Assembly (NCBI GenBank): GCA_013002465.1
Contig: JABDJO010000098.1
Location: forward strand, 1-61,738
Direction of reading: 5' to 3'
DNA length: 61,738 nucleotides
Source: Silicimonas sp.
GTDB lineage: Bacteria; Pseudomonadota; Alphaproteobacteria; Rhodobacterales; Rhodobacteraceae
The position numbers and the translations under genes were made by a program. Positions within the stretch are counted from its first letter, which is position 1. Each line of letters begins with the position of its first letter. The notes beneath the pieces are model-generated. The model had not been told where the DNA came from, did not search any database, and was given only the letters and a program-made list of their open reading frames with translations. Below, piece after piece: positions 47,297 to 55,600 of the stretch.

Positions 47297-48949
47297 TCAG
47301 AGTGTCGCGAAGAGTTTTCGCTGCGCGTCCCAATCAGATGGCAATGTGTGGCGTAGGCACCAATCGGATGTGAAGCCAAGCGGTTGATTGCCGTTGAGGA
47401 CATCCCGGACGATGTCGGGTGCCAGGAAGGCAAGATCAAGAATCTGCTGCACCCGGCGCTTGGAGGTGCCCGTGGCTTTGGAAATCTCCGAAGTGGTCTG
47501 ACCGCCCTTGATCAACGCGAACCAGGCATGGGCGTACGCCATGTTTGTGAGGAGGACCTCGTCGACGGGCCGAGTCTTGCCGTTTAGAATGATCTTTGTC
47601 TCGACCCCGCGCTTGCGAAGCCGGAACGGTGCATGGATCGCAAGGAGCTCGAGATTGATCCGGTCATTGGGGACCGCCAGTACTCTTGCCAGCTCCACTC
47701 GATCAAGACTGATCGCCATGCGACCTGGCGCCAGATCAACGCGCGCCGGGAACTCCAGGATACGATCGGGCGTTCCCGCAGCGAGGACCTTTTGCAATCG
47801 ATCCTGGAGTTGCGCGACGTCGCTGGCCAGGCAATCGGGGATGAGCGTCAGAACGACGCCGGGCATGGTCAGGTGACGTTGGATCAGATCGGCAACAGTG
47901 CTTTCAAGCTCGGGCGCCGGCAGTCGCCATCCGTCAGTGCCGCCTTCGCCGCTCTTGGCGATCAGGCGATGCGAAACATAATAGCGAAGCCGGGCCCCGA
48001 TCCTTGATTTTGAGTGCGACGGGGTGAGGCGATTGCCGGTTTCGTCAAAGATCTTGCCGGCCAGTCCTGATCTTTGGACCTTGCCCGACCCGCGAGGTCT
48101 GCCTTTACGCACGCGGGCGGCACCTTCCTGCATCCGTTTTTGCAGCGCATCCCAGTCCGTGGCCAGGATGATGGCGTCATGCTGGCCTTCATAGACCTGG
48201 CCCTTGTGGCGAATGCGTCCTGCATAGATCGGGTTGGTCAGCACTTGCCAGATATGGCCTCGGGTAAATTGCTGCCCACCCGACGGTGTGCCGTCGGGTG
48301 CAACGCGCCGCTTTGTGACCAGGCCGAGACCGTCCGCTTCTTCTTTCACACGGCGGATCGCCGGATGCTGACGGTACAGGACATAAAGTGCTCGAACAGT
48401 CTTTGCTTCCGCCTCATTGATCTTCAGCGACCGGCCATCAGCGTCGTAGCCAAGGGGAACGTTGCCGCCCATCCAGAGGCCTTTCTTCTTTGACGCCGCG
48501 ATCTTGTCCCTGATGCGCTCCGCTGTCACTTCGCGCTCGAACTGGGCAAAGGACAGAAGCATGTTGAGCGTCAGACGCCCCATGCTGGTCGCGGTATTGA
48601 AGGACTGGGTGACGGAGACAAAGGACGCCCCGGCAGCATCAAGGATATCCACGATCTTTGCGAAGTCCGAGAGCGATCGTGTCAACCTGTCGATCTTGTA
48701 GACGACGATCTGATCGATGCGACCAGCGTCGATATCTGCAAGCAAGCGACCCAGGGCAGGGCGCTCCATTGTGCCGCCGGAGAGGCCGCCATCGTCGTAG
48801 GGCTCATCCAGCAGCACCCAACCTTCGGCCTTCTGGCTCAGAACGTAGGCCGCACAAGCCTCACGTTGGGCATGAAGCGAGTTGAACTCCTGCTCCAGTC
48901 CTTCCTCCGAGCTCTTCCTGGTATAGATGGCGCAGCGTATCCGCGTCAT
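47297..48949 (-). CDS. Large serine recombinase
   Basis: The 550-residue protein has the resolvase domain at residues 1-150: IRCAIYTRKSSEEGLEQEFNSL with the nucleophile Ser in YTRKSSEEG, DDGGLSGGTMERPALGRLL, YKIDRLTRSLSDF and FAQFEREVTAERIRDKI. A recombinase domain (NPIYAGRIRHKGQVYEG) and a zinc-ribbon-like part follow, with a helix-turn-helix near the end (TTSEISKATGTSKRRVQQIL). It catalyses site-specific integration or inversion through a Ser-DNA link. The start is three bases after the DUF2924 stop. Confidence 0.92.
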   Translation of the reverse strand: MTRIRCAIYTRKSSEEGLEQEFNSLHAQREACAAYVLSQKAEGWVLLDEPYDDGGLSGGTMERPALGRLLADIDAGRIDQIVVYKIDRLTRSLSDFAKIVDILDAAGASFVSVTQSFNTATSMGRLTLNMLLSFAQFEREVTAERIRDKIAASKKKGLWMGGNVPLGYDADGRSLKINEAEAKTVRALYVLYRQHPAIRRVKEEADGLGLVTKRRVAPDGTPSGGQQFTRGHIWQVLTNPIYAGRIRHKGQVYEGQHDAIILATDWDALQKRMQEGAARVRKGRPRGSGKVQRSGLAGKIFDETGNRLTPSHSKSRIGARLRYYVSHRLIAKSGEGGTDGWRLPAPELESTVADLIQRHLTMPGVVLTLIPDCLASDVAQLQDRLQKVLAAGTPDRILEFPARVDLAPGRMAISLDRVELARVLAVPNDRINLELLAIHAPFRLRKRGVETKIILNGKTRPVDEVLLTNMAYAHAWFALIKGGQTTSEISKATGTSKRRVQQILDLAFLAPDIVRDVLNGNQPLGFTSDWCLRHTLPSDWDAQRKLFATL

Positions 48950-48952
48950 GGC

Positions 48953-49363
48953 TCAGTCTGCCCGTTTGGCCGTTAGTCCAAAGAAGCGCGGTCCTGACCA
49001 TTGGGTGCCCGTGATATGGCGGGCGACGGCCGAGAGCGATGTCCAGGTCTTGCCATCCATCCGGTAACCGTTTGCCAGCACTTCAACCTGGTAGGTCCGG
49101 CCGTTCCACTCCCGGACCAGGTGGGCGCCAGGCTGAATCGAGGATGTGATGGCCGCTTCAACAGGGCGACGACCGCCTTCGGCAATCTGGCGAAGCTGGC
49201 GGCGCGCCTGTGCAGGCAATCCACCCTGCGCTTTGCACTGGGCGTCGTATGCCAGGGCCTTCTCCATGAAGCTTACTGAGAGAAAGGGGGCGGGAGGCAA
49301 GCCGAAGGCCGCCTCCCAAGACTTTGTCACCCGTCCGCGCGCGGGGTCTGGTTTACCCGGCAT
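48953..49363 (-). CDS. DUF2924 domain protein
   Basis: The 136-residue basic protein has the DUF2924 pattern GAHLVREWNGRTYQVEVLANGYRMDGKTWTSLSAVARHITGTQWSGPRFFGL (in pieces W-GRTYQV, W-SLSAVAR and ITGTQWSGPRFFGL). The family nearly always accompanies serine recombinases; its role may be DNA binding or recombination directionality, but nothing proves it. It overlaps the DUF3489 stop by 11 bases and ends three bases before the recombinase start. Confidence 0.85.
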   Translation of the reverse strand: MPGKPDPARGRVTKSWEAAFGLPPAPFLSVSFMEKALAYDAQCKAQGGLPAQARRQLRQIAEGGRRPVEAAITSSIQPGAHLVREWNGRTYQVEVLANGYRMDGKTWTSLSAVARHITGTQWSGPRFFGLTAKRAD

Positions 49364-49670
49364 TAGCTGCGGCCTTTCCGGGCGACACCTGCGGAATGCG
49401 GTAGCGCGCCGGTTTTCCCCTGCTGGCGCGATCCCGAATCACCTCGTAGCCGTCCTTGCGCAGACGGCTCAAGGCAGCTCGTGTTGTATGTGGTTGCCAG
49501 CCGAATTGTTTAGTGATTGCAATCACATCCGCGCCGTTCTTCCGGCTGAGTAAGCGGATCATCTGGGCTTTCCTGGTCGTACGGCGGTTGTTCGCTGAAG
49601 GTTTGGTTTGTTCGGCGACCAGACCATTGGTGGCATTCCGAGCGGCGGTTTTGAGCTTTTTGGTTGTCAT
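49353..49670 (-). CDS. DUF3489 domain protein
   Basis: The 105-residue basic protein opens MTTKKLKTAARNATNG and has the DUF3489 winged-helix segment RKAQMIRLLSRKNGADVIAITKQFGWQPHTTRAALSRLRKDG in parts (TRKAQMIRLL, ITKQFGWQPHTTRAALS). It probably binds DNA and may control the module. ATG 49670 has a GGAGAGGA site; the upstream open frame to 49856 has no support. Confidence 0.85.
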   Translation of the reverse strand: MTTKKLKTAARNATNGLVAEQTKPSANNRRTTRKAQMIRLLSRKNGADVIAITKQFGWQPHTTRAALSRLRKDGYEVIRDRASRGKPARYRIPQVSPGKAAANAG

Positions 49671-50302
49671 CGTCCTCTCCTCTATGATCACGCAGAACCG
49701 AAGGGCTGCTGCTACTGAGCAGAGCCCGAGAGTTCGGGAGAAGAAGACGAGTGTCCTAGTCGGGCGCTTCGCCGTCGCCAGTACCGCTCCAACAGGTGCC
49801 GAAGTCCAGTCGCTATTTGCCAAAAAAAGCGGGGCGCGGGCTTTGTTGGTGACCAAAAACGAAAGTCGGCTTGAAATGTCTTCAAGTCTTGCAGCTTGGC
49901 GGCCTCAATCGTGGCGAACGGCACGCGAGCTGCCGTTGGTGGTCAGTGCAGCTAATGGCAGCTTCGAGCCCTTAGGAGAAGTCTTGATTTCTTGCTGCGC
50001 GCGCTCGCAGCACTAGAGAAGACGCAGCGGCGGAAAATTCCGCGCCGCAGGGCAGCGGAGTAACCAGTCATTCATACGACATGAAGAAAGCTTGATACTG
50101 TGAGTTCACGCATCGCGGGCGGAGCCGCCTTTTGCCACTGCGGCTTCGGCTGACTCAGAAATCTTTTGCACAGGCAACACCTGTATATGGCGCAGTGCAG
50201 TCCGCGCCGACAAAAGTGCCCTTGGATGTTGCCACGGAATGCCGATTTCAAACCGAACTTTCGCTGTGCTGTGGCGGAACTGGTTTCTCCAAGAGAACTA
50301 AC
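49671..50302. other. 632-base gap beyond the recombinase module
   Basis: I see no gene here. It includes the promoter of the DUF3489 gene at its left end and a GGCG/CGCC hairpin followed by TTTT at 50118-50133. Any attachment site of the recombinase might lie in this gap, but nothing marks it. The short open frames do not resemble known proteins. Confidence 0.5.
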
Positions 50303-50460
50303 TCATTCTGCGAGTGCTGTGAAAAGCTGTTCGATAGATAGCTTCGCGGCTTGCAGCTGAAATCTTTGCGAAGGATAGAGGGCGTAGACACCAATCTCCG
50401 GGAATGTCGCATCAAGGTCTAACCGTTGCCATCGTGGAGAGGAAGAGCCGGGATTGCGGG
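50303..50460 (-). pseudogene. 3' remnant of a LysR-family regulator gene
   Basis: Reading the complement, the frame ending with TGA at 50303 gives PRWQRLDLDATFPEIGVYAL and then YPSQRFQLQAAKLSIEQLF, which looks like the last 45-50 residues of a LysR regulator (the conserved Tyr-Pro strand followed by the final helix). Nothing resembling the rest of a LysR gene is upstream; instead the SDR gene ends about 30 bases away. It is therefore best read as a fragment left by a deletion. Assignment rests on pattern only. Confidence 0.45.
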
Positions 50461-50485
50461 TCAGCCGGCCTTTGGAGTTCCGGGT

Positions 50486-51241
50486 TCACCGGATTGAATA
50501 GCCGCCCTCGACAGGCAAATCGGCGCCGGTGATAAAGCTCGATCTATCGCTTGCCAGGAACACAGCGGCATCGGCGATCTCCTCGACTCGTCCCAGACGT
50601 CCCAGCGGGTGCATCACCGCGCCCCATTCGGCCTCGGCACGGTCCATGTCGCCGCCATAGAGATCGGCCATGCCCTTTGTGGCGATCCCGCCGGGCATCA
50701 ACGTATTGGACCGGATACCATACTTGGCATAATCCAGCGCGATCCCTCTAGAGAGCATGGTCAGTGCACCTTTGGTGGTGCAATAGGCGGTTTGCCCGAA
50801 ATTCGCGACCTTCGCCATGATAGATGAGATGTGCACAATAGAGCCGCCGCCAGCCTCGATCATATGAGGAATGCATTGCTTGGACATGTTGAAATGGCCG
50901 CCGATATTCACGTTCAGCGATTTTTCCCAGACGTCTTCGCCTAGATCGGCCAGAGGAACGCGCCCGGCGAAATAGGCCGCAGAGCAGACCAACACGGTCG
51001 GGGCACCGAGTTTATCTGCAACCCCGTCAACCGCGTCGGCACATGCACCGGCATCCGAGACATCCAGTGCAATGGCAAGGCCATCGACGGAGGCCGCAAC
51101 CGCCTGCGCCGCATCGCCCGCCACATCCAGCACGGCGACGGTCGCCCCTTGTTGTGCGAAGGCGCTGCAGATGGCCTGCCCAATCCCGCTTCCGCCGCCG
51201 GTGACAATCGCCACCCGATTCTGCAATAGATTCCCATTCAT
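50486..51241 (-). CDS. Short-chain dehydrogenase/reductase
   Basis: The 251-residue protein is a classical SDR: TGGGSGIGQAICSAF (NAD(P) motif), an acidic residue after the second strand (VAVLDVAGDA, suggesting NAD), NVNIGGHFN, SSIMAK and the catalytic YCTTK. The C-terminus (SDRSSFITGADLPVEGGYSIR) is typical. The substrate is unknown; it is likely an alcohol or hydroxyacid. It is flanked by two broken genes, the 2OG oxygenase start and the LysR end. Confidence 0.9.
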   Translation of the reverse strand: MNGNLLQNRVAIVTGGGSGIGQAICSAFAQQGATVAVLDVAGDAAQAVAASVDGLAIALDVSDAGACADAVDGVADKLGAPTVLVCSAAYFAGRVPLADLGEDVWEKSLNVNIGGHFNMSKQCIPHMIEAGGGSIVHISSIMAKVANFGQTAYCTTKGALTMLSRGIALDYAKYGIRSNTLMPGGIATKGMADLYGGDMDRAEAEWGAVMHPLGRLGRVEEIADAAVFLASDRSSFITGADLPVEGGYSIR

Positions 51242-51274
51242 GTAGCTTTTGCTCCTTTTTAGCGCCTTGGCAGT

Positions 51275-51502
51275 CTACGCAACCAGCCGCGCGACCCGCC
51301 GTTTGCGATTGGGAATGAGACTGAAGAAGGCCTTGGACAAGTCATAGAATTCGCGGAATCGGGATTCTGCAAATTTGTGCCCGCTCAGGCAGAAGAACCC
51401 CACCTCGCGGCAGACATCGTCCAGTTCGCGCGCAACCAGCATTTTATCGGCCTTATTGCCTGCAAGGAACCGGGCGATATCAAGCTGGGGAACCGCAAAC
51501 AT
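51275..51502 (-). pseudogene. 5' fragment of a 2OG-Fe(II) oxygenase gene (isopenicillin-N-synthase-like)
   Basis: The 75-residue frame (MFAVPQLDIARFLAGNK, then VARELDDVCREVGFFCLSGH) matches the DIOX_N start of isopenicillin-N-synthase-like oxygenases: P.LDI..FL, EVGFF.L.GH. The jelly-roll core with the HxD...H iron site is missing because the frame stops and the SDR gene begins 34 bases later. A normal member has more than 300 residues. It is therefore a truncated remnant, on the same strand as the SDR gene. Confidence 0.7.
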
Positions 51503-51637
51503 GTCAGTCCTTCAGTTTGTGATGTCCGAAACGATGCCACGGCCTATTCCGGCCAGCTAATCTGGATGCGACAGAATCTTATGCCTGCGGTCGGTTTTAA
51601 AAGAGCTGCGCAGCCTAGTGCTGGCGATCCTGTCTCC

Positions 51638-52849
51638 ATGAAAGTTCAGCGCGCAGCACCGGACATCAAGCCCAGCGTCAATCTTGACGAGATGCGGGCC
51701 TACCGGTTGGATCGCCTGCGGCAGGAATTGAGCCGCCGGGATATCGCGGCGGCACTTTTGTTCGACCCGGTAAATATCCGCTATGCGGTGGATTGCACCA
51801 ACATGCAGGTCTGGACACTGCACAATCCCGCCCGATACGTCTTTGTGGCGGCAAGCGGGCCGGTTATCCTGTGGGAAATTCACGGGGCCGAGCATTTGGC
51901 CAGAGACCTACCGTTGATCACGGACATTCGCGTCGGCACTCCCTGGTTTCATTTCGCGGCTGGTGATCAGAGCGTTGCGAAGGCAAAGGAATTCGCCGCC
52001 GAGATCGCCGACGAAATCCGCCTGCATGGAGGTGGCAATCGGCGAATTGCGGTCGATCGTGTCGATACCACCGGCACATTCAGCCTTTTGGCGGAAGGAT
52101 TGACGATCGAAGACGGGATGGCACTAGCTGAAGCGGCGCGCGTAATCAAGTCGGCCGACGAAATCGCCGCTATGCGCATCGCGGTTGCGGCCTGCGAAGA
52201 GGGAGTGCGCCGCATGCGTGCCGCCCTGCGCCCAGGGATAACAGAGAATGCTCTTTGGTCGCTGCTGCATCAGGCGAACATCGAGCTTGGCGGTGAATGG
52301 ATCATGACGCGGCTTCTGGCATCGGGCCAGCGGACAAATCCTTGGTATCAGGAGTGCGGCGCGAAAATTCTTGAAGAAGGCGAGATTGTCAGCTTTGACA
52401 CCGATCTTGTGGGTCCTTTCGGCTATGTCTGCGACATCTCACGCGCCTGGATATGTGGTGAGACAAGACCCGAGGACCGTCAGCGCGAATTGCTTTCGGT
52501 GTCCAAAGACCAGATCGAACACAACCGCGCGCTCCTGCGGCCTGGTGTCTCGACTGTCGAGATCTCGGAAAAATCATTTCGGATGCCCGAAAAATTTGTG
52601 CCTCAGGAATACCTGGGCCTGATTCACGGCGTCGGTTTGGGTGACGAACATCCGGTGGCGGTGCCTGCCAAATTTGCGCACCGAGGTGTGAAGAATACCG
52701 TTTTGCAGCCGGGCATGACGGTTAGTATCGAAAGCTATGTTGGCGAGGTCGGCGGTCTGGAGGGTGTGAAGTTGGAGGAACAGGTTCTGATCACTGAGGC
52801 CGGCAGCGAGGCATTGTCCACTTATCCCACGGACGAAACCTGGACATGA
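51638..52849 (+). CDS. DddP-like M24 metalloenzyme (candidate DMSP lyase)
   Basis: The 403-residue protein has the M24 (creatinase/aminopeptidase P) pita-bread fold. It carries TNMQVWTLHNPARYVFVAA and, at exactly the spacing I recall from the DddP structure, all metal and catalytic residues: Asp254, Asp256, Asp266, His330, Glu365 and Glu380 for two irons, and Tyr325 and Asp336 (Tyr366 and Asp377 of Ruegeria lacuscaerulensis DddP, from memory). DddP cleaves dimethylsulfoniopropionate to dimethyl sulfide and acrylate. The protein lacks about 40 N-terminal residues of DddP. The start is uncertain: upstream ATGs at 51566 and 51581 are in frame, and no clear ribosome site decides. A close non-DddP subfamily cannot be excluded. 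Confidence 0.7.
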   Translation: MKVQRAAPDIKPSVNLDEMRAYRLDRLRQELSRRDIAAALLFDPVNIRYAVDCTNMQVWTLHNPARYVFVAASGPVILWEIHGAEHLARDLPLITDIRVGTPWFHFAAGDQSVAKAKEFAAEIADEIRLHGGGNRRIAVDRVDTTGTFSLLAEGLTIEDGMALAEAARVIKSADEIAAMRIAVAACEEGVRRMRAALRPGITENALWSLLHQANIELGGEWIMTRLLASGQRTNPWYQECGAKILEEGEIVSFDTDLVGPFGYVCDISRAWICGETRPEDRQRELLSVSKDQIEHNRALLRPGVSTVEISEKSFRMPEKFVPQEYLGLIHGVGLGDEHPVAVPAKFAHRGVKNTVLQPGMTVSIESYVGEVGGLEGVKLEEQVLITEAGSEALSTYPTDETWT

Positions 52850-53054
52850 GATTCTTCAGATTTCCGGCCTCTTTCTGATCCAGAGATAGCGTGACGACTC
52901 CTTCACGCTCCGGTTAATCCAGGCCGCCAGCGATTGTGATCCTTGAACTATGGGAATGCCGGTCTGGCCACCACTCCGTGCATCAAGTTGCCGGTCATCT
53001 TCATCATCTCATCACGTTTATCGAGAATTTTGATTTGACCAACGGTTTCCCGGC

Positions 53055-55472
53055 TCAGGATCTTGCCCTAGTCCCTTCGGGATCGAAGGGGGAGTGCTCC
53101 AGAATCTGCGCGCTGTGTGGGCGTCCCAGAACGGCAACATGCAGTCGAGTCCCGGGCTCTGCCACATTGGCCTTGACATAGCCTAGGGCCAACGACTTGC
53201 CGACGCCATATCCATATCCGCCTGACGTAACCTGACCAATCGGCGTGTCATCCGTCAGAAAGATCGGCTCGCCGCCGGTGGCATCGGCTTCTTTCGCGTC
53301 GATTTCCATCACCACCATTTTCTCGCGTGGCGGGCGATCCGAAAGGGCGGCGTAGGCTTGCTTGTTGAGAAATGTCTTGTCCATCTTGATCAACCCGGCA
53401 AGTCCTGATTCCTGCGGCCACCATTCCGGCGAGTATTCGCGCGACCAACTACCGTAGCCTTTTTCGATCCGTAGCGCCATAAGCGCACGGCTACCGACTG
53501 GGCCTGCGCCAAGGTCTTCGGCGACCTTCAGAAGCGCGCAGTAGAGGGCAGCCTGATCTTCGGTTCTGCAGTGCAGTTCCCAGCCCAGATCGCCCGTGAA
53601 CGAGACGCGCAGGGCAACACAGTCGACACCGGCAACGGTGATCCGCTGCGAGCGCATGAAAGGGAAGTTTTCAGTCGACAACGACGAATTGGTTAACCGT
53701 CCGATCAAATCACGTGATCTGGGACCAGCGATGTTGAAGCCGCACAGCGCCTCGGTCTGACTCTCGAATGTCGTCCCCTTTGGCAAGGGCACCTGCCTGA
53801 AGAAGCGCTGGTGATAGCGTTCAGCGGCGCCCGACCCGATGACCATGAACTCTTCATCACCCAACCGTGTTACAGTGAAGTCCCCCGCAACACCGCCGCG
53901 TTTACTGATCAGCGGCGTCAGGCAGGATCGACCTATACCTACAGGTATCCTGTTGGCGAAAACGGCATCTAGCCAATCCGACGCGCCGGGGCCTGTGACC
54001 GAATATTTGGCGAAGTTGGAGATATCTATAACCCCCGCATGCGAGCGCAACATCCTGGCTTCGCGCCCTACGGCTTCCCACCAGTTCTGGCGATCGAACC
54101 CATAAGTTTCGTGATCCGGCTCGCCCTCAGCGGCAAACCACAACGGGTGCTCCCAACCGTAGTTCAAACCAAACTTTGCGCCCATTGACTGTTGCATCAA
54201 ATAGACTGGACGAGTACGCACCGGACGCCCCGCAGCGCGTTCCTCGCCCGGAAAGTGAATCTTGAAGCGATGTGCATATTGGTCACCGACACGGGCCTTG
54301 GTGAACCGTTTGCCGGCCCAACTTCCAAAACGCGCCATGTCCCAGGCGAATACGTCAATCGTCGGTTCTCCTTCGATCATCCATTCGGCCGCCAGTTTGC
54401 CCATTCCGCCATTTTGTGAAAAGCCGGGGATGATGCCGTTGCAGCAGAAATAACCCGCCAATTCCGGCACCGGGCCGAACAGCACGTTGCTGTCGGGCGA
54501 CCAGATCATCGGGCCGTTGATGACGCGCCTGATGCCCGCCTCGCCCACGGCAGGCACCCGGTCGATGGCGCGCATTACGTTCTCTTCGATGCGTTCCAAA
54601 TCGTCGGCGAACAATTCATGCCCAAATTCCTGCGGAGTACCGTCCTCGGCCCAAAATCGGACGTTCTTTTCATAGGCGCCCACCAACAAGCCCTTACCTT
54701 CCTGGCGCAGATAATACTCGCCGTCACGGTCCGCGACAGAAGGCAGGCGGCGGTCAAGGGCCGCGATCTCGGCAATCGTCTCGGTCACAAAGTACTGATG
54801 TTCAGTCGGCAGCAACGGCAGTTCCAATCCCGCCATTGCGGCAACCTCGCGTCCCCACAGGCCTGCAGCATTCACCACCCAGGGCGTGTGGATGTCACCC
54901 TTCTCGGTGCGCACTATCCAAGAGCCGTCGGCTTGTTGTTCGGTCCCTGTCACGGGCGTAAAGCGATGAATCTCGGCACCGCGCTGACGAGCACCCACGG
55001 CATAGGCATTCGTCACGCCGGCTGGGTCGACGTTGCCGCCGTCAGGTTCGAACATGATGCAGCGGACGCCGCTGAAATCGACAAACGGGTGCAGGCGTTC
55101 TGCTTCCTCCCTGCTTACCTCGTGAAAGTTCATACCATAGTTGCGAGCTTTGGCCTCTTGCAGGCGCAGCTGATGAACGCGTGCCTCGGTTTGGGCGAGG
55201 TAGAGCGAGCCAGGCTGGAACACTCCGCAGGACTGCCCGGTTTCTTTTTCAAGCTCGGCGTACAGGTTCATCGTGTAGTGCTGAAGTCTGCTAATATTGG
55301 TGCTGTCATGCAATCCGTGGATGTTGGCGGCAGCGTGCCAGGTGGAACCCGATGTCAGTTCCGAGCGTTCGAGAAGCACCACATCGGTCCATCCCAATTT
55401 GGTAAGGTGATAGAGGATGGAACATCCGATCACACCGCCGCCAATAACGACAGCCTGGGCGTGGGTTTTCAT
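53055..55472 (-). CDS. Dimethylglycine dehydrogenase-like protein (FAD oxidoreductase plus GcvT domain)
   Basis: The 805-residue protein joins two parts. Residues 1-400 are a DAO/sarcosine-dehydrogenase-like flavoprotein: VVIGGGVIGCSILYHLTKLGW, ELTSGSTWHAAAN with the His that commonly carries covalent FAD, and later PGFSQNGGMGKLAAEWM. Residues about 450-800 are GcvT-like, ending with the folate-binding and C-barrel pattern (GVIDISNFAKYSVTGPGA and GFNIAGPRSRDLI). Such fusions oxidise N-methyl groups and hand the one-carbon unit to tetrahydrofolate. The start ATG at 55472 fits the family; upstream codons to 55514 are open. It follows the MttB-like gene on the same strand. Confidence 0.9.
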   Translation of the reverse strand: MKTHAQAVVIGGGVIGCSILYHLTKLGWTDVVLLERSELTSGSTWHAAANIHGLHDSTNISRLQHYTMNLYAELEKETGQSCGVFQPGSLYLAQTEARVHQLRLQEAKARNYGMNFHEVSREEAERLHPFVDFSGVRCIMFEPDGGNVDPAGVTNAYAVGARQRGAEIHRFTPVTGTEQQADGSWIVRTEKGDIHTPWVVNAAGLWGREVAAMAGLELPLLPTEHQYFVTETIAEIAALDRRLPSVADRDGEYYLRQEGKGLLVGAYEKNVRFWAEDGTPQEFGHELFADDLERIEENVMRAIDRVPAVGEAGIRRVINGPMIWSPDSNVLFGPVPELAGYFCCNGIIPGFSQNGGMGKLAAEWMIEGEPTIDVFAWDMARFGSWAGKRFTKARVGDQYAHRFKIHFPGEERAAGRPVRTRPVYLMQQSMGAKFGLNYGWEHPLWFAAEGEPDHETYGFDRQNWWEAVGREARMLRSHAGVIDISNFAKYSVTGPGASDWLDAVFANRIPVGIGRSCLTPLISKRGGVAGDFTVTRLGDEEFMVIGSGAAERYHQRFFRQVPLPKGTTFESQTEALCGFNIAGPRSRDLIGRLTNSSLSTENFPFMRSQRITVAGVDCVALRVSFTGDLGWELHCRTEDQAALYCALLKVAEDLGAGPVGSRALMALRIEKGYGSWSREYSPEWWPQESGLAGLIKMDKTFLNKQAYAALSDRPPREKMVVMEIDAKEADATGGEPIFLTDDTPIGQVTSGGYGYGVGKSLALGYVKANVAEPGTRLHVAVLGRPHSAQILEHSPFDPEGTRARS

Positions 55473-55600
55473 CGGGCGGGTCCTTTCGTGAATTCGGCGC
55501 TGGTGAAGCGGCACAGAGTTGTAATCTGGTGCCTGGTCGACTGTGGTTCGTAGTTCGGTGGGCCTGCGCTGGTCCGCTGCGTTGAATCAATGCAGCAGCA

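Larger units (their letters stand above)
47297..49670 (-). mobile_element. Minimal serine-recombinase module (recombinase, DUF2924, DUF3489)
   Basis: Three tightly packed genes on one strand form a module seen repeatedly, to my knowledge, in alphaproteobacterial prophage-like or integrative regions: DUF3489, DUF2924 and a large serine recombinase, in transcription order. No cargo gene is clearly attached. The ends are not visible: I find no second copy of the tRNA-Gln 3' end and no obvious terminal repeats. Confidence 0.6.

Noticed and set aside
47051-50302. Tyrosine-integrase type island with a duplicated tRNA 3' end
   Set aside because: The recombinase is of the serine type, and no second copy of the tRNA-Gln 3' sequence was found by eye.
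50132-50341. Small 69-codon open frame on the plus strand
   Set aside because: It has no ribosome site or recognisable sequence and overlaps the better-supported LysR remnant on the other strand.
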